Source: UBA11222 sp049323435
GTDB lineage: Bacteria; Pseudomonadota; Alphaproteobacteria; UBA11222
Reading direction: 5' to 3'
DNA: 64,000 nucleotides
Assembly (NCBI GenBank): GCA_049323435.1
Contig: JBMOMX010000008.1
Coordinates: forward strand, 1 to 64,000
A program made the translations under genes and the position numbers. The notes beneath the pieces are model-generated. The model was given only the letters and a program-made list of their open reading frames with translations, searched no databases and had not been told where the DNA came from. Positions within the stretch are counted from its first letter, which is position 1. Each line of letters starts with the position of its first letter. Shown piece by piece: positions 1-8,107 of the stretch.

Positions 1-90
1 CCGCACTTGTTGCGGGGTCCAGGGTTACAAACTCAGGCCTTCATTTGAGACTCCTGGACCCCGGAATAAATCCGGGGTGACACTCTTTTT
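1..90. repeat. GC-rich inverted repeat, REP-like
   Basis: The arms GGGGTCCAGG (14-23) and CCTGGACCCC (53-62) are perfect inverted copies. The outer bases also pair partly around a degenerate core. This looks like an intergenic palindromic element or half of a larger one cut by the window edge. The remaining bases to 198 show no gene. Confidence 0.5.
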
Positions 91-198
91 TTAGTCTTCG
101 AACCTTCACTTAACCCAGGTTTCTTGTAAGCGAATTATCTGACTTCTACAGCAATGACGGTGTAGATGAATTTTGAACAAATCTAAAATCTTACCGAT

Positions 199-639
199 CT
201 AAATATCCTGGAGTTCGGCCCTGTCCCCCACCTGAACCAGGCCAGAGCGTGCCACCCGGCAGGTTGCGCCCGCGCGCCAGTCCGGAATCAAGGCCCGGCG
301 CAGGCCCTTGCGCGCCTTTTCCATCACCGAACAGGGATCGCATGCATCGGTGATTACCAGCACCGCCTCGCCAACCCTCAACCTTGTCCCCACGCGGCCG
401 GTCAGATCGACGCCCCGCACGAGAAGATTGGCCCGCCGTGTGGTCCAGGGCAATTCCTCGCCCAGTTCCGCGCAGGCGGCCCGCCAGCCCTCTTCGGTCA
501 GTACGGTCACCTGGCGCCCGCGCATTGTGCCTCGGCAATCCCCGGCCAGCCCGGCCTCGACGGTGATTTCGGATTGCGCCACATTTTGCATCGGTGCGCG
601 GGGCTTTTCACGATATGCAATACCGATGACTTCGCCCAT
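199..639 (-). CDS. MOSC domain protein
   Basis: A 146-residue protein of the MOSC (molybdenum cofactor sulfurase C-terminal) type. It has the small beta-barrel pattern with RRANLLVRGVDL near residues 68-79 and conserved cysteines in DACDPC (C100, C103), the region that in the family binds sulfur or the Mo-cofactor-like substrate. I chose the ATG at 639 because GGAGAGG precedes it and the MOSC homology starts there; a longer frame upstream would overlap the next gene. It is the last gene of a minus-strand set of acyl-CoA enzymes. No fused oxidoreductase domain is present, so its sulfur acceptor cannot be named. Family confident, function not. Confidence 0.82.
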   Translation of the reverse strand: MGEVIGIAYREKPRAPMQNVAQSEITVEAGLAGDCRGTMRGRQVTVLTEEGWRAACAELGEELPWTTRRANLLVRGVDLTGRVGTRLRVGEAVLVITDACDPCSVMEKARKGLRRALIPDWRAGATCRVARSGLVQVGDRAELQDI

Positions 640-670
640 AACAGCCTCTCCAGTCAGATGGGAACAGTGG

Positions 671-1849
671 CTAGAGAAATAATTCCGCATTATCCAGGCC
701 CAGCCGCATGCCGCCGAAATTTCTGCCTGGCGGTTCCGGGGTATTTGCCCCATGCGCGCGCATGGCGTGCACATCACGGAAGGTGCGTTGCAGATAATTG
801 CTGGTCTGAAGCGCGCGCCCGCCCGCCGCCTCCATGATCAGATCGGCGGCGCGCATACCGACCACGGAAGCATAGGCCGCGTCCCAGCGCGCCTGCGCCC
901 GCAGGATCAAGGGCAATACCCCATCCCGGCCGATAATGGCGGCCATCTGCCCGAAATTATCCAGCAAACGCAGATGCGCGCCGCGCACCATGGAATCCGC
1001 TTCGGCCACCCGCATCTGCATGGAGGGGTCTTTGGTGTAAGAACCGCCGCCGGCGATGATGCCCAGCGCATTGTTGCGCACTTTGGTCTGTTCGCAGAAA
1101 ACCTCGATCATGCCCATTGCCGCGCCAATCGGCGGCGCGGCCAGCGCGTTGGCGAATACCTGTCCGAAGGGATATTTATACAGCGGGCCGGGAAAGGCCT
1201 CCGCGCCGGGGTTCTGAATGCGGAAGGCGCCGACCATGGAATGGGTGCGGTGGTCCGGCACAAAGGCGTCCTCGACCACAATATCCTTGCTGCCGGAACC
1301 AGACAGGCCGGACACAAACCAGTTATCGTCAATGCGGTAATCGCCCAGGGGAATAAGGAAGGTGAACAGATCATTGGAGCCATTGGGATGGGTGACGCCC
1401 GCCCCCAGAAACACCCATGTGCAATGATCGCAGCCGGTGGAAAAGGACCAGCGCCCGGAAACGCGAAAGCCGCCCGCCACACGTTCGGCCTTGCCGGTGG
1501 GCGCATAGGAAGATGAGATCAGAACATCCGGATCATCTTTCCAGACATCCTGAGCCGCGCGCGGATCAAACAGCGGCAATTGCCAGTTATGTACGCCGAC
1601 AATGCCCAGCACCCAGGCCGCAGAGCCGCAACCGCGGGCGATTTCAAGGCAGACCTCAAAAAACACCGACGGCGGCAGCTCATAACCGCCATATTTTTTC
1701 GGGTGCAGGATTTTGAAAAACCCCGCTTCACGAAATTCCCTGAATGTCGAATCCGGGCAGCGGCGTAATTGCTCCGCCTCCTGCCCGCGTTCGCGCAGCA
1801 CCGGAACCATGGCGCGCGCCCGTGCGATCAGTTCTTCGCGTGTGGTCAT
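671..1849 (-). CDS. Acyl-CoA-dehydrogenase-fold flavin monooxygenase (HsaA/HpaB-C2-like)
   Basis: A 392-residue member of the acyl-CoA dehydrogenase fold with a type-2 C-terminal domain (PF08028-like). The C-terminal RDVHAMRAHGANTPEPPG motif is typical of reduced-flavin-dependent monooxygenases such as 4-hydroxyphenylacetate hydroxylase C2 and HsaA, not of classical dehydrogenases. The canonical catalytic Glu in an EGT motif is absent, which agrees with this. Such enzymes need a separate flavin reductase, and none is seen nearby. The ATG at 1849 has GGGAGAAA upstream; a TTG at 1879 would overlap the preceding stop and is less likely. It follows an acyl-CoA dehydrogenase by about 26 bases, so co-transcription is likely. 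The substrate is unknown. Confidence 0.8.
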   Translation of the reverse strand: MTTREELIARARAMVPVLRERGQEAEQLRRCPDSTFREFREAGFFKILHPKKYGGYELPPSVFFEVCLEIARGCGSAAWVLGIVGVHNWQLPLFDPRAAQDVWKDDPDVLISSSYAPTGKAERVAGGFRVSGRWSFSTGCDHCTWVFLGAGVTHPNGSNDLFTFLIPLGDYRIDDNWFVSGLSGSGSKDIVVEDAFVPDHRTHSMVGAFRIQNPGAEAFPGPLYKYPFGQVFANALAAPPIGAAMGMIEVFCEQTKVRNNALGIIAGGGSYTKDPSMQMRVAEADSMVRGAHLRLLDNFGQMAAIIGRDGVLPLILRAQARWDAAYASVVGMRAADLIMEAAGGRALQTSNYLQRTFRDVHAMRAHGANTPEPPGRNFGGMRLGLDNAELFL

Positions 1850-1875
1850 GGCGCTTTCTCCCGAATATGAATGCG

Positions 1876-3027
1876 TCAATAGGTTTTGACGACGTGTTTG
1901 CCGATGATGTTACGCTGAATCTGGTTGGTGCCTTCGATGATTTGTAGCACCTTGGCGTCGCGGAAATATTGTTCGATGCGGTTATCGGTGGAAATGCCAG
2001 CCGACCCGAACAGTTGCAGCGCATCGGTCGCCACCTTCATGGCGACATCGGTGGCGAAACATTTCGCCATCGCGGCGATGGGGGCCAGTTCCTTGCCGGT
2101 GGCGCCGCCATCCACAATGGCCGCCGATTTATAGACCAGATGGCGGGCCGCCTCTGTCTGCATCGCCATATCGGCCAGCATCCATTGCACGCCCTGAAAT
2201 TCGGCGACCGATTGGCCAAAGGCCTGGCGATCGCGCACATAATCGACAGCAAGATCAAGCGCGCCCTGGGCCAGGCCGACGCCGCGCGCGCCAATGATCG
2301 GCCGGCTTTTGTTAAAGGCCTCCATCACCAGCAGAAAGCCTTCGCCTTCGGGGCCCAGCCGGTTGGCCTCCGGCACGAAGCAGTCATCCAGATGAATGGC
2401 CGATGACGGCACCCCGCGCGAGCCCAGCTTGTGTTCGCCGCGGCCGATGGTGAAACCCTTCATGCCTTTTTCCAGAATGAACACGCTGATGCCGCCATGG
2501 CGTTTGGTCGGATCGGTCTTGGCCGCACAGATAACGAAATCGGCGATCGCGGAATTGGTTGAAAAAATCTTGTTGCCGTTCAGAACATAGCCGCCATCCG
2601 TTTTGACTGCGCGGGTGGTGATGCCGGCCACATCAGATCCCGCACCCGGCTCGGTGATGGAAATCGCGCCGCGCAACGCGCCACTGGCCAGCCCGGGCAG
2701 AATACGTGCCTTTTGTTCGGCATTGCCGCCAAACAGCACCGCCCCAAACGGCACCCATTGCACAATCAGCAGATAGGCGGTGTTATAACAAATCCGGCCC
2801 AGCTCCTCGACCGCGATGCAGGACGAAAGAATCGAATTCGTTCCGCCATATTCTTCCGGGAATGGCAGCGCAAACAGGCCAAGCTCGCGCAACGCATCGA
2901 ACATGTCCTGCGGATATTCGGCGCTGGCGTCGATTTCCTGGGCGCGCATCGCGACCTTTTCCAGCGCGAATTTGCGCACCATATCGCGCAGCATATTCTG
3001 TTCCTGCGTCAGGCCATATTGTTGCAT
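1876..3027 (-). CDS. Acyl-CoA dehydrogenase
   Basis: A 383-residue FAD-dependent acyl-CoA dehydrogenase that would catalyse alpha,beta-desaturation of an acyl-CoA with electron transfer flavoprotein as acceptor. The N-terminal helical domain begins at YGLTQEQNMLRDMV. The FAD/substrate motifs ITEPGAGSD and VLNGNKIFSTNS lie in the middle domain. The C-terminal domain ends with QIIEGTNQIQRN, where the Glu of IIEGT is the usual catalytic base. The ATG at 3027 is set by homology and a preceding AAGGATA; the open frame runs further upstream but that part has no family similarity. It lies 10 bases after the MaoC-like gene and before the monooxygenase-like gene, forming one likely operon. The acyl substrate cannot be read from sequence. 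Confidence 0.9.
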   Translation of the reverse strand: MQQYGLTQEQNMLRDMVRKFALEKVAMRAQEIDASAEYPQDMFDALRELGLFALPFPEEYGGTNSILSSCIAVEELGRICYNTAYLLIVQWVPFGAVLFGGNAEQKARILPGLASGALRGAISITEPGAGSDVAGITTRAVKTDGGYVLNGNKIFSTNSAIADFVICAAKTDPTKRHGGISVFILEKGMKGFTIGRGEHKLGSRGVPSSAIHLDDCFVPEANRLGPEGEGFLLVMEAFNKSRPIIGARGVGLAQGALDLAVDYVRDRQAFGQSVAEFQGVQWMLADMAMQTEAARHLVYKSAAIVDGGATGKELAPIAAMAKCFATDVAMKVATDALQLFGSAGISTDNRIEQYFRDAKVLQIIEGTNQIQRNIIGKHVVKTY

Positions 3028-3037
3028 AACTGTATCC

Positions 3038-3511
3038 TTATTGCGCATCGCGCATGGCGCGGCCGGCGGCCAGGCGCGTTGGCGTGTATACAATGACCGT
3101 TTCGCCGGTCTGCTTGACAATACTGTTCCGGGTACGGACTAAACCGCGCCGCGGGTCCTTCGATGTGGGGCGCGATTCCAGAACCTCGACCTCGACATGC
3201 ACCGTGTCGCCGACAAAAGTCGGGCCCTTGATGTCAAACTCCATATTAAGGAAGGCCAGCCCCGTGCGTTGCAGCGTGGATTGCACCAGCAGTCCCTCAC
3301 AGATGCAATAGGCCAGCGCGCCGGGCACCAGCCGCCCGCCCTTGGGGCCATGCGAGGCGGCATATTCCACATCGGTGAACAGCACTTCGACCATGCCGGT
3401 CACATTGATAAAACCCACCAGATCCGCCTCGGTGATGGTGCGCCCCAGGGTCCGGAATTTTCGCCCAACCGGCAAATCCTCCCACGCCATGCCTAGTCCA
3501 ACGGTTTCCAT
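3038..3511 (-). CDS. MaoC-like hot-dog dehydratase/hydratase
   Basis: A 157-residue single hot-dog-fold protein of the MaoC dehydratase-like family. Family members hydrate enoyl-CoA or bind acyl-CoA thioesters. The sequence fits from WEDLPVGRKFRTLGRTITEADLVGF through the HGPKGGRLVPG loop, where family members place active-site residues, to a strand-rich C-terminus. It is the first gene of the minus-strand acyl-CoA operon, and its start codon faces the enoyl-CoA hydratase gene across a highly symmetric 106-base region. A G-rich Shine-Dalgarno (GGGGGGTGAAC) precedes the ATG. Whether it is a true hydratase or a thioester-binding relative is open. Confidence 0.83.
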   Translation of the reverse strand: METVGLGMAWEDLPVGRKFRTLGRTITEADLVGFINVTGMVEVLFTDVEYAASHGPKGGRLVPGALAYCICEGLLVQSTLQRTGLAFLNMEFDIKGPTFVGDTVHVEVEVLESRPTSKDPRRGLVRTRNSIVKQTGETVIVYTPTRLAAGRAMRDAQ

Positions 3512-3518
3512 AGTTCAC

Positions 3519-3611
3519 CCCCCTGTCAAAATTAATTCTGTTGACGAAATCATATAGGGTGATGGCATGATTGCCTATATGATTTAGCGAAATAAGAAAA
3601 CAGACAGGGGG
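3519..3611. promoter_or_regulatory. Divergent control region with nested dyad symmetry
   Basis: An 11-base perfect inverted repeat, AATCATATAGG (3548-3558) and CCTATATGATT (3574-3584), is centred at 3566. A second, outer perfect repeat, CCCCCTGTC (3519-3527) and GACAGGGGG (3603-3611), is centred at 3565. The outer arms also act as the Shine-Dalgarno sequences of the two divergent genes. The inner repeat has the form of an operator for a dimeric repressor such as TetR, GntR or MarR, controlling both acyl-CoA operons together. No regulator gene lies next to it. Confidence 0.6.
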
Positions 3612-3617
3612 AAGAAG

Positions 3618-4373
3618 ATGGATTTTATTCGCATAGAAAGCGCGGGCGCGGTGCGCACCGTTACACTGACGCGTGGCGAACAGCGCAATGCGCTGAACCA
3701 GCAGATGCTGGCCGAGCTGGAACAGGCCTTCAGCGTCACGCCGCCCGCCGAAGAACGGCTGACGGTCATCCGCGCCGAAGGGCCGGTATTTTGCGCCGGG
3801 ATGGATCTGAAATCGCGCGATGGCACCAATGCCGGCGTCAGCCCGATTGAAAAAATGCTCTATGCGATTGAAACCTATGCGCTGCCGGTGCTGGGCATTG
3901 TGCAGGGAGACGCCATTGCGGGCGGCAATGAACTGGCGCTGCATTGCGATATTGTGATCGCCAGCACGACGGCGCGTTTTGGCATGTCGCTGGCGCAGAT
4001 CGGCCTGGCGCCGACCTGGTTTCTGGCGAAAAAACTGCTGGAAGTGGCGGGGCCGGTCAAGACGCGGGAGTTTCTGCTGCTGGGCGATCCGTTCCCGTCC
4101 ACACATATGTATGATATGGGCTTTATCGCCCGCGTCGCGCCGCCCGAAAAACTGGAAGAAGAAGCGCAAAAACTGATTGCGCGCCTCGCCGCCAATGCGC
4201 CGCTGTCGCTGAAGGCGATGAAGGCGCTGATCGTGCGCGAAATGGCGTTCCGCGACGGCATCTATCACAGGGACATTGACGCGCTGGTCACCCAGTGCGG
4301 CGTCAGCGAGGACGGCAAGGAAGGCGTCAAGGCGCGGCTGGAAAAACGCCCCGCCAAATTTATCGGGCGGTAG
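3618..4373 (+). CDS. Enoyl-CoA hydratase/isomerase family protein
   Basis: A 251-residue crotonase-fold protein expected to hydrate or isomerise an enoyl-CoA. The family oxyanion-hole segments are visible: FCAGMDLKSRDG (near residues 58-69) and GDAIAGGNELALHCD (near 97-111). The first Glu of classical hydratases is replaced by local variation at the first active-site position, so the exact chemistry (hydratase, isomerase or hydrolase) is uncertain. The start has a strong GACAGGGGGAAGAAG upstream, part of the symmetric control region. It is divergent from the MaoC/acyl-CoA dehydrogenase operon, so the two sets probably act in one catabolic route. Confidence 0.88.
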   Translation: MDFIRIESAGAVRTVTLTRGEQRNALNQQMLAELEQAFSVTPPAEERLTVIRAEGPVFCAGMDLKSRDGTNAGVSPIEKMLYAIETYALPVLGIVQGDAIAGGNELALHCDIVIASTTARFGMSLAQIGLAPTWFLAKKLLEVAGPVKTREFLLLGDPFPSTHMYDMGFIARVAPPEKLEEEAQKLIARLAANAPLSLKAMKALIVREMAFRDGIYHRDIDALVTQCGVSEDGKEGVKARLEKRPAKFIGR

Positions 4374-4400
4374 ATCATGATAGTTTCAGACGGGCGCTTT

Positions 4401-4492
4401 GACCCCCTCCCGGCCTCCCCCTTCCAGGGGGAGGAGGCGCCAGATCAAAGCTCCTCCCTCCCCCTGCAAGGGGGAGGGTTGGGGTGGGGGTC
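4401..4492. repeat. REP-like GC-rich palindrome, copy A
   Basis: A palindromic element of about 92 bases bounded by GACCCCCTCC and GGGGTGGGGGTC. It contains two inner hairpins (CCCCCTTCCAGGGGG and CCCCCTGCAAGGGGG). Related copies lie at 4901-4999 and 8108-8210, and a single hairpin of the same type lies at 39413-39455. Confidence 0.65.
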
Positions 4493-4538
4493 GGAAGATT
4501 TAATTCTTTCGCAAATGATCACAGCATAGGAAAATCCC

Positions 4539-4877
4539 ATGGGCATTCGCATCACCAAACCGTTTCAGCCCCTAACGCCGGAAAGCCTGAAAGATGTACA
4601 CGCTTATCTGGGCGTCTATCACCTGGCCGAACCGGATGGGTCGATTTATTATATCGGCTATGCGGGCGGGCGGACTTTGTTCGGCCTGAACAGCGAATTG
4701 CAACGCGAAATGGAGGCGCGCGCAGGCCGCCCCGCATTGTTCCGCTATGAAGTGAATATGCAATATCTCAGCCGCCACGAGGAATTACTGATGCTGCATG
4801 TCGCCGATCATGGCGAATTGCCGGAACGCAACCGGCGCGAGTTGAAACACAAATTGGGGCGGCTGACGCCCGCCTAG
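4539..4877 (+). CDS. Small GIY-YIG-like protein, function unknown
   Basis: A 112-residue protein not assigned to a characterised family. The segment DGSIYYIGYAGGRTLFGLNS resembles the opening strand of GIY-YIG nuclease folds (Y-x-IGYAGG-R), and the tail HADHGELPERNRRELKHKLG-like region is charged and helical. A complete catalytic set (Arg, then Glu later) is not clear, so activity is uncertain. The ATG at 4539 follows a weak AGGAAAA. It is isolated between two REP-like repeats, which suggests independent transcription or later insertion. The assignment to the GIY-YIG superfamily is an inference from one motif. Confidence 0.6.
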   Translation: MGIRITKPFQPLTPESLKDVHAYLGVYHLAEPDGSIYYIGYAGGRTLFGLNSELQREMEARAGRPALFRYEVNMQYLSRHEELLMLHVADHGELPERNRRELKHKLGRLTPA

Positions 4878-4900
4878 GAGAATGATTTTAGATTGAATCA

Positions 4901-4999
4901 CTCCCCCTCACCCCGGCCCTCTCCCCCAAGGGGAGAGGGAGAGGAGTTCCGGGCCAAGTTCCCTCTCCCCCTGGGGGAGAGGGTTAGGGTGAGGGGGTG
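4901..4999. repeat. REP-like GC-rich palindrome, copy B
   Basis: About 99 bases starting CTCCCCCTCACCCCGG and ending TTAGGGTGAGGGGGTG. It has two inner hairpins separated by AGGAGTTCCGGGCCAAG. It is closely similar to the copy at 8108-8210. Confidence 0.7.
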
Positions 5000-5054
5000 A
5001 GAAAATCACTGCATTCCGGTTCAACTTAAAGTCATAGCGCTATAGGAGAATAAA

Positions 5055-6221
5055 ATGGATTATCAACTGACTGATGAGCAGCGTATCATTGTTGATACGG
5101 TGCGCAAATTTGTGCGTGAGGAAATTCTGCCGCTGGAGGACAGACTTGATCCTGATGCGGGCGATCTGGAACCCGAGGACAAGGCGCGCCTTGTCGCCAA
5201 GGTCCAGGATATGGGCTTTTATGGCCTCGGTATTCCGCCGGAATTTGGCGGGCCTGATCTCGACACCACCACGCAAACGCTGATCGCGATGGAACTGACG
5301 CAGCATCGCGCGGGCCTGTATAATCCGGCCTATGGTGTGTTTGGCGGCGCGGGGCTGGCGCAATTATTCGAGGCAACCGACGCGCAAAAGGAAAAATATC
5401 TTTTCCCCACGCTGCGCGGCGAAAAAAGCACGTTTTTCGGGTTGACCGAACCTTCGGGCGGTTCCGACCCGGCGCGCGCCATTCAAACCCGCGCGGTGCG
5501 CGATGGCGATGACTGGGTGCTGAACGGCTCAAAGATTTTCATCAGCGGCGCCGACCGCGCCGATTTCGGCCTGCTGTTCGCCCGCACTGACACGGATAAG
5601 GGGCGCGGCGGCGTGACCTGTTTCATTGTCGATGTGCCCTCGCCCGGTTTTTATGTGCGCCGGGTGGTGCATACGCTGCGTTCCACCCGCTACGCCACGG
5701 AAATCCAGATCGAAAATCTGCGCGTGCCGCACAGCAATATTCTGGGCGAGGTGAACAAGGGGTTCGCCATCGCCAATGACCGCCTCACGCGCCAGCGCAT
5801 TCCCTATGCGGCGGGTTGCGTCGGCGTCGCCATCAAGGCGCAGGAAATGGCCATCGAATATTGCAAAATCCGCAATACATTTGGCGGCCCGCTGGCCTCG
5901 CGCCAGTCGATTCAATGGATGATTGTGGATAATGAACTGGATATCCGCACCGCGCGCTATCTGTGCCTCGACGCCGCGCAAAAGGCCGACCGGGGCGAGG
6001 AGTTCCGCACCGAGGCGGCGATGGCGAAACTGGTCGGCAGCGAGGCGGGCGGCCGGGTGGTCGATCGCGCCATGCAGATTTTCGGCGGCTATGGCATGAC
6101 CAAGGATTTTCCGTTCGAACGCTGGTACCGCGAAATGCGCATCCGCCGCATCGGCGAAGGCCCCAGCGAAGTGCAACGCCTGGTGATCGCGCGCGATCTG
6201 ATCGGCGGGGCGTTTCATTAG
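5055..6221 (+). CDS. Acyl-CoA dehydrogenase
   Basis: A 388-residue acyl-CoA dehydrogenase beginning MDYQLTDEQRIIVDTVRKFV. The middle domain carries FFGLTEPSGGSDPARAI and WVLNGSKIFISGADRADF, typical FAD-contacting segments. The C-terminal domain contains AMQIFGGYGMTKDFPFERWYR and ends RRIGEGPSEVQRLVIARDL, where Glu in the GEG segment occupies the usual catalytic-base region. Length is normal for the family. AGGAGAA lies at good spacing before the ATG. It stands in the plus-strand arm of the acyl-CoA region, after the enoyl-CoA hydratase and before a CaiB-type CoA-transferase, from which it is separated by a toxin-antitoxin pair. The substrate is unknown. Confidence 0.9.
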   Translation: MDYQLTDEQRIIVDTVRKFVREEILPLEDRLDPDAGDLEPEDKARLVAKVQDMGFYGLGIPPEFGGPDLDTTTQTLIAMELTQHRAGLYNPAYGVFGGAGLAQLFEATDAQKEKYLFPTLRGEKSTFFGLTEPSGGSDPARAIQTRAVRDGDDWVLNGSKIFISGADRADFGLLFARTDTDKGRGGVTCFIVDVPSPGFYVRRVVHTLRSTRYATEIQIENLRVPHSNILGEVNKGFAIANDRLTRQRIPYAAGCVGVAIKAQEMAIEYCKIRNTFGGPLASRQSIQWMIVDNELDIRTARYLCLDAAQKADRGEEFRTEAAMAKLVGSEAGGRVVDRAMQIFGGYGMTKDFPFERWYREMRIRRIGEGPSEVQRLVIARDLIGGAFH

Positions 6222-6230
6222 AGGGGCCCC

Positions 6231-6284
6231 ATTAATGTAACAACATTAAGTCTTGACAGTATCACTTAATGTGGTTACATTAAT
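6231..6284 (+). promoter_or_regulatory. brnTA promoter/operator region with two palindromes
   Basis: Two similar palindromic sites, ATTAATGTAACAACATTAAG (6231-6250) and CTTAATGTGGTTACATTAAT (6265-6284), flank TTGACA at 6253-6258. TACATT at 6276-6281 lies 17 bases further on. The arrangement suits autoregulation by the ribbon-helix-helix BrnA antitoxin. With that promoter, however, the start of transcription would fall at or just after the ATG at 6283, so either the promoter or the start codon needs testing. Confidence 0.55.
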
Positions 6285-6558
6285 GGCGATAAAAATCATC
6301 TTCGATCCCGCCAAGGACGCCGCCAACAGGGCGAAACATGGTCTTTCTCTGGCCGAAGCGGGCCATATGGAGTGGGAAACGGCGATGATCTGGGTGGACG
6401 CGCGAAGGGATTATGGAGAACTCCGCCAGTCAGCATTGGTTATGAGGGCGGATCAGGTGTTTTTCGTGGCCTTCGTGGATCGCACAGATGGGCGGCGCAT
6501 TATCAGCTTGCGCAAGGCAAACAGACGGGAGGCAAGACTTTATGCGTCAAACGATTAA
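6283..6558 (+). CDS. brnT: BrnT family toxin
   Basis: A 91-residue BrnT-type toxin, in known cases a RelE-fold ribonuclease that blocks growth when free of its antitoxin. The opening IKIIFDPAKDAANRAKHGLS is the family signature, and the C-terminal RIISLRKANRREARLY carries the conserved basic residues expected for RNA cleavage. The ATG at 6283 was chosen because homology begins there. A TTG at 6253 is possible but is part of the TTGACA promoter-like box. The stop overlaps the antitoxin start by 17 bases, in the usual toxin-first brnTA order. The pair interrupts the acyl-CoA gene set, as expected for a mobile module. Confidence 0.88.
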   Translation: MAIKIIFDPAKDAANRAKHGLSLAEAGHMEWETAMIWVDARRDYGELRQSALVMRADQVFFVAFVDRTDGRRIISLRKANRREARLYASND

Positions 6559-6847
6559 GACCCGTTCGGGCCGCGTTATTGTGCTGCCCTCGCCTGAAGA
6601 AGACGCCGAGATTACCGCGGCGGCACTGTCTGACCCGGATGCACAGCCAATTACGGATGAGGCGTGGGAGCAGATCAAACCCCGTTTGCGCATCGGCCGC
6701 CCGCCTGCGGCCGTCACAAAAAAAAGCGTGACGATCCGCCTGTCGCGGGACGTGCTGGAGCAGTTTCAGGCAGGCGGCCATGGCTGGCAAACCCGCATCG
6801 ACGCCGCCCTGAAAGACTGGTTGAAAAGTCACAGCCCGGCCGAATAA
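6542..6847 (+). CDS. brnA: BrnA family antitoxin
   Basis: A 101-residue BrnA-type antitoxin. The C-terminal part, KKSVTIRLSRDVLEQFQAGG followed by GWQTRIDAALKDWL, is a ribbon-helix-helix DNA-binding region. The acidic N-terminal part (PSPEEDAEITAAAL) would contact the toxin. The ATG at 6542 lies inside the 3' end of brnT, so the two are translationally coupled. In known systems BrnA neutralises BrnT and represses the shared promoter; the two palindromes at 6231-6284 are the obvious binding sites here. Members differ in which domain order they use; this one has DNA binding at the C-terminus. Confidence 0.85.
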   Translation: MRQTIKTRSGRVIVLPSPEEDAEITAAALSDPDAQPITDEAWEQIKPRLRIGRPPAAVTKKSVTIRLSRDVLEQFQAGGHGWQTRIDAALKDWLKSHSPAE

Positions 6848-6872
6848 TCATCCGTCAACGGAGAATGTTTAC

Positions 6873-8075
6873 ATGACGCACCGGCCCTATCCGCTTAGCG
6901 GCATCACGGTCATTGATCTGGGCCAGGTCTATCAGGGGCCATACGCCACGCTGCTGATGGCCAAGGCGGGCGCCAATGTCATCAAGGTGGAGCCGGTGGC
7001 GGGCGAGCCGTTGCGGGCGCGCGAGCGGCTGGGCGGCGGCGCGGTGCTGCCCTTTGCCATGCTGAACGCCAATAAGCGCGACATTACGCTCAACCTCAAA
7101 TCGCCCAAGGGGCGGGAACTGCTGATCGCGCTGTGCAAAAAAGGTGATGTGCTGATTGAAAATTACGCGCCCGGCGTCATGGATAAGCTGGGCGTTGGCG
7201 CGGAGGTGCTGATGCGGGAAAATCCGCGGCTGATCTACGCCTCGGGTAGCGGCTTTGGCCTGAGCGGGCCGGATCGTGACAGCCTGGCGATGGATCTGAC
7301 CGTGCAGGCGGTGTCGGGCATTATGAGCGTCACCGGTTTTCCCGATGGGCCGCCGGTCAAGGCCGGCCCGGCGGTGGCGGATTTTATTTCCGGCACGCAT
7401 CTTTATGCGGGCATTGTCACGGCGCTGTTTGAACGCGAACGCACCGGCCAGGGGCGCCTCGTCGAGGTGGCGATGCAGGAAACCATCTATCCCACGCTCG
7501 CATCGAGCCTGGGCATGTGGCATGGCTCGGGCGGCAAATTGCCGCCGCGCACCGGCAATCAACATGCCGGTCTGGCGATGACGCCCTATAATGTCTATCC
7601 GGCCAGCGACGGGCATATCGCCATTATCTGCGTGACCGAACAGCATTGGCAAAATCTGCTGACAGCGATGGGGCGCGAGGATCTGCGCGGCGATGAACGC
7701 TTTGAGAAAAACGCGGCGCGGGTGCGCAATCTGGCCGCCACCGACGCAGTGGTGATCGGCTGGTCGCAAAACCTGCCCAAGGCGGAAATTTTCGAAATCA
7801 CCAAACGCCATCGCATTCCCTCCGCCCCGGTGCGCGATCTGCTGGAGGTGGTGAATGACGCCGGTATGCATGAACGCGGCATGCTGCAATGGATCGATCA
7901 TCCCACCATGGGCCGCATCGTCATCCCCAACAGCCCGCTGCGCTTTCACGGCACCCCGCAAATGATGGGCGGCCCGCATCCCGATCTGGGCCAGCATAAT
8001 GCGGAAGTGTATGGCGAAATGCTGGGCCTGTCAGCGATTGAGCTGGCGGGTCTGAAGGATGAGGGTGTGATTTAG
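6873..8075 (+). CDS. CaiB/BaiF family (class III) CoA-transferase
   Basis: A 400-residue class III CoA-transferase that would move CoA between an acyl-CoA donor and a carboxylic acid. It begins PYPLSGITVIDLGQVYQGPY. It contains the family segment NANKRDITLNLKSPKGRELL, and the catalytic Asp is expected in the DSLAMDLTVQAVSG region. The C-terminal SAPVRDLLEVVNDAGMHERG is typical of the family. A CGGAGAA motif precedes the ATG at 6873. With the upstream hydratase and dehydrogenase it would activate an acid that is then oxidised. The specific acid cannot be inferred. Confidence 0.9.
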   Translation: MTHRPYPLSGITVIDLGQVYQGPYATLLMAKAGANVIKVEPVAGEPLRARERLGGGAVLPFAMLNANKRDITLNLKSPKGRELLIALCKKGDVLIENYAPGVMDKLGVGAEVLMRENPRLIYASGSGFGLSGPDRDSLAMDLTVQAVSGIMSVTGFPDGPPVKAGPAVADFISGTHLYAGIVTALFERERTGQGRLVEVAMQETIYPTLASSLGMWHGSGGKLPPRTGNQHAGLAMTPYNVYPASDGHIAIICVTEQHWQNLLTAMGREDLRGDERFEKNAARVRNLAATDAVVIGWSQNLPKAEIFEITKRHRIPSAPVRDLLEVVNDAGMHERGMLQWIDHPTMGRIVIPNSPLRFHGTPQMMGGPHPDLGQHNAEVYGEMLGLSAIELAGLKDEGVI

Positions 8076-8107
8076 AGCAGTTTGTGACCTGACTGAATCG
8101 CTTTTGT

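Noticed and set aside
3297..4268. Long minus-strand frame through the enoyl-CoA hydratase gene
   Set aside because: Antisense shadow of a clear crotonase-family gene and incompatible with the divergent control region.
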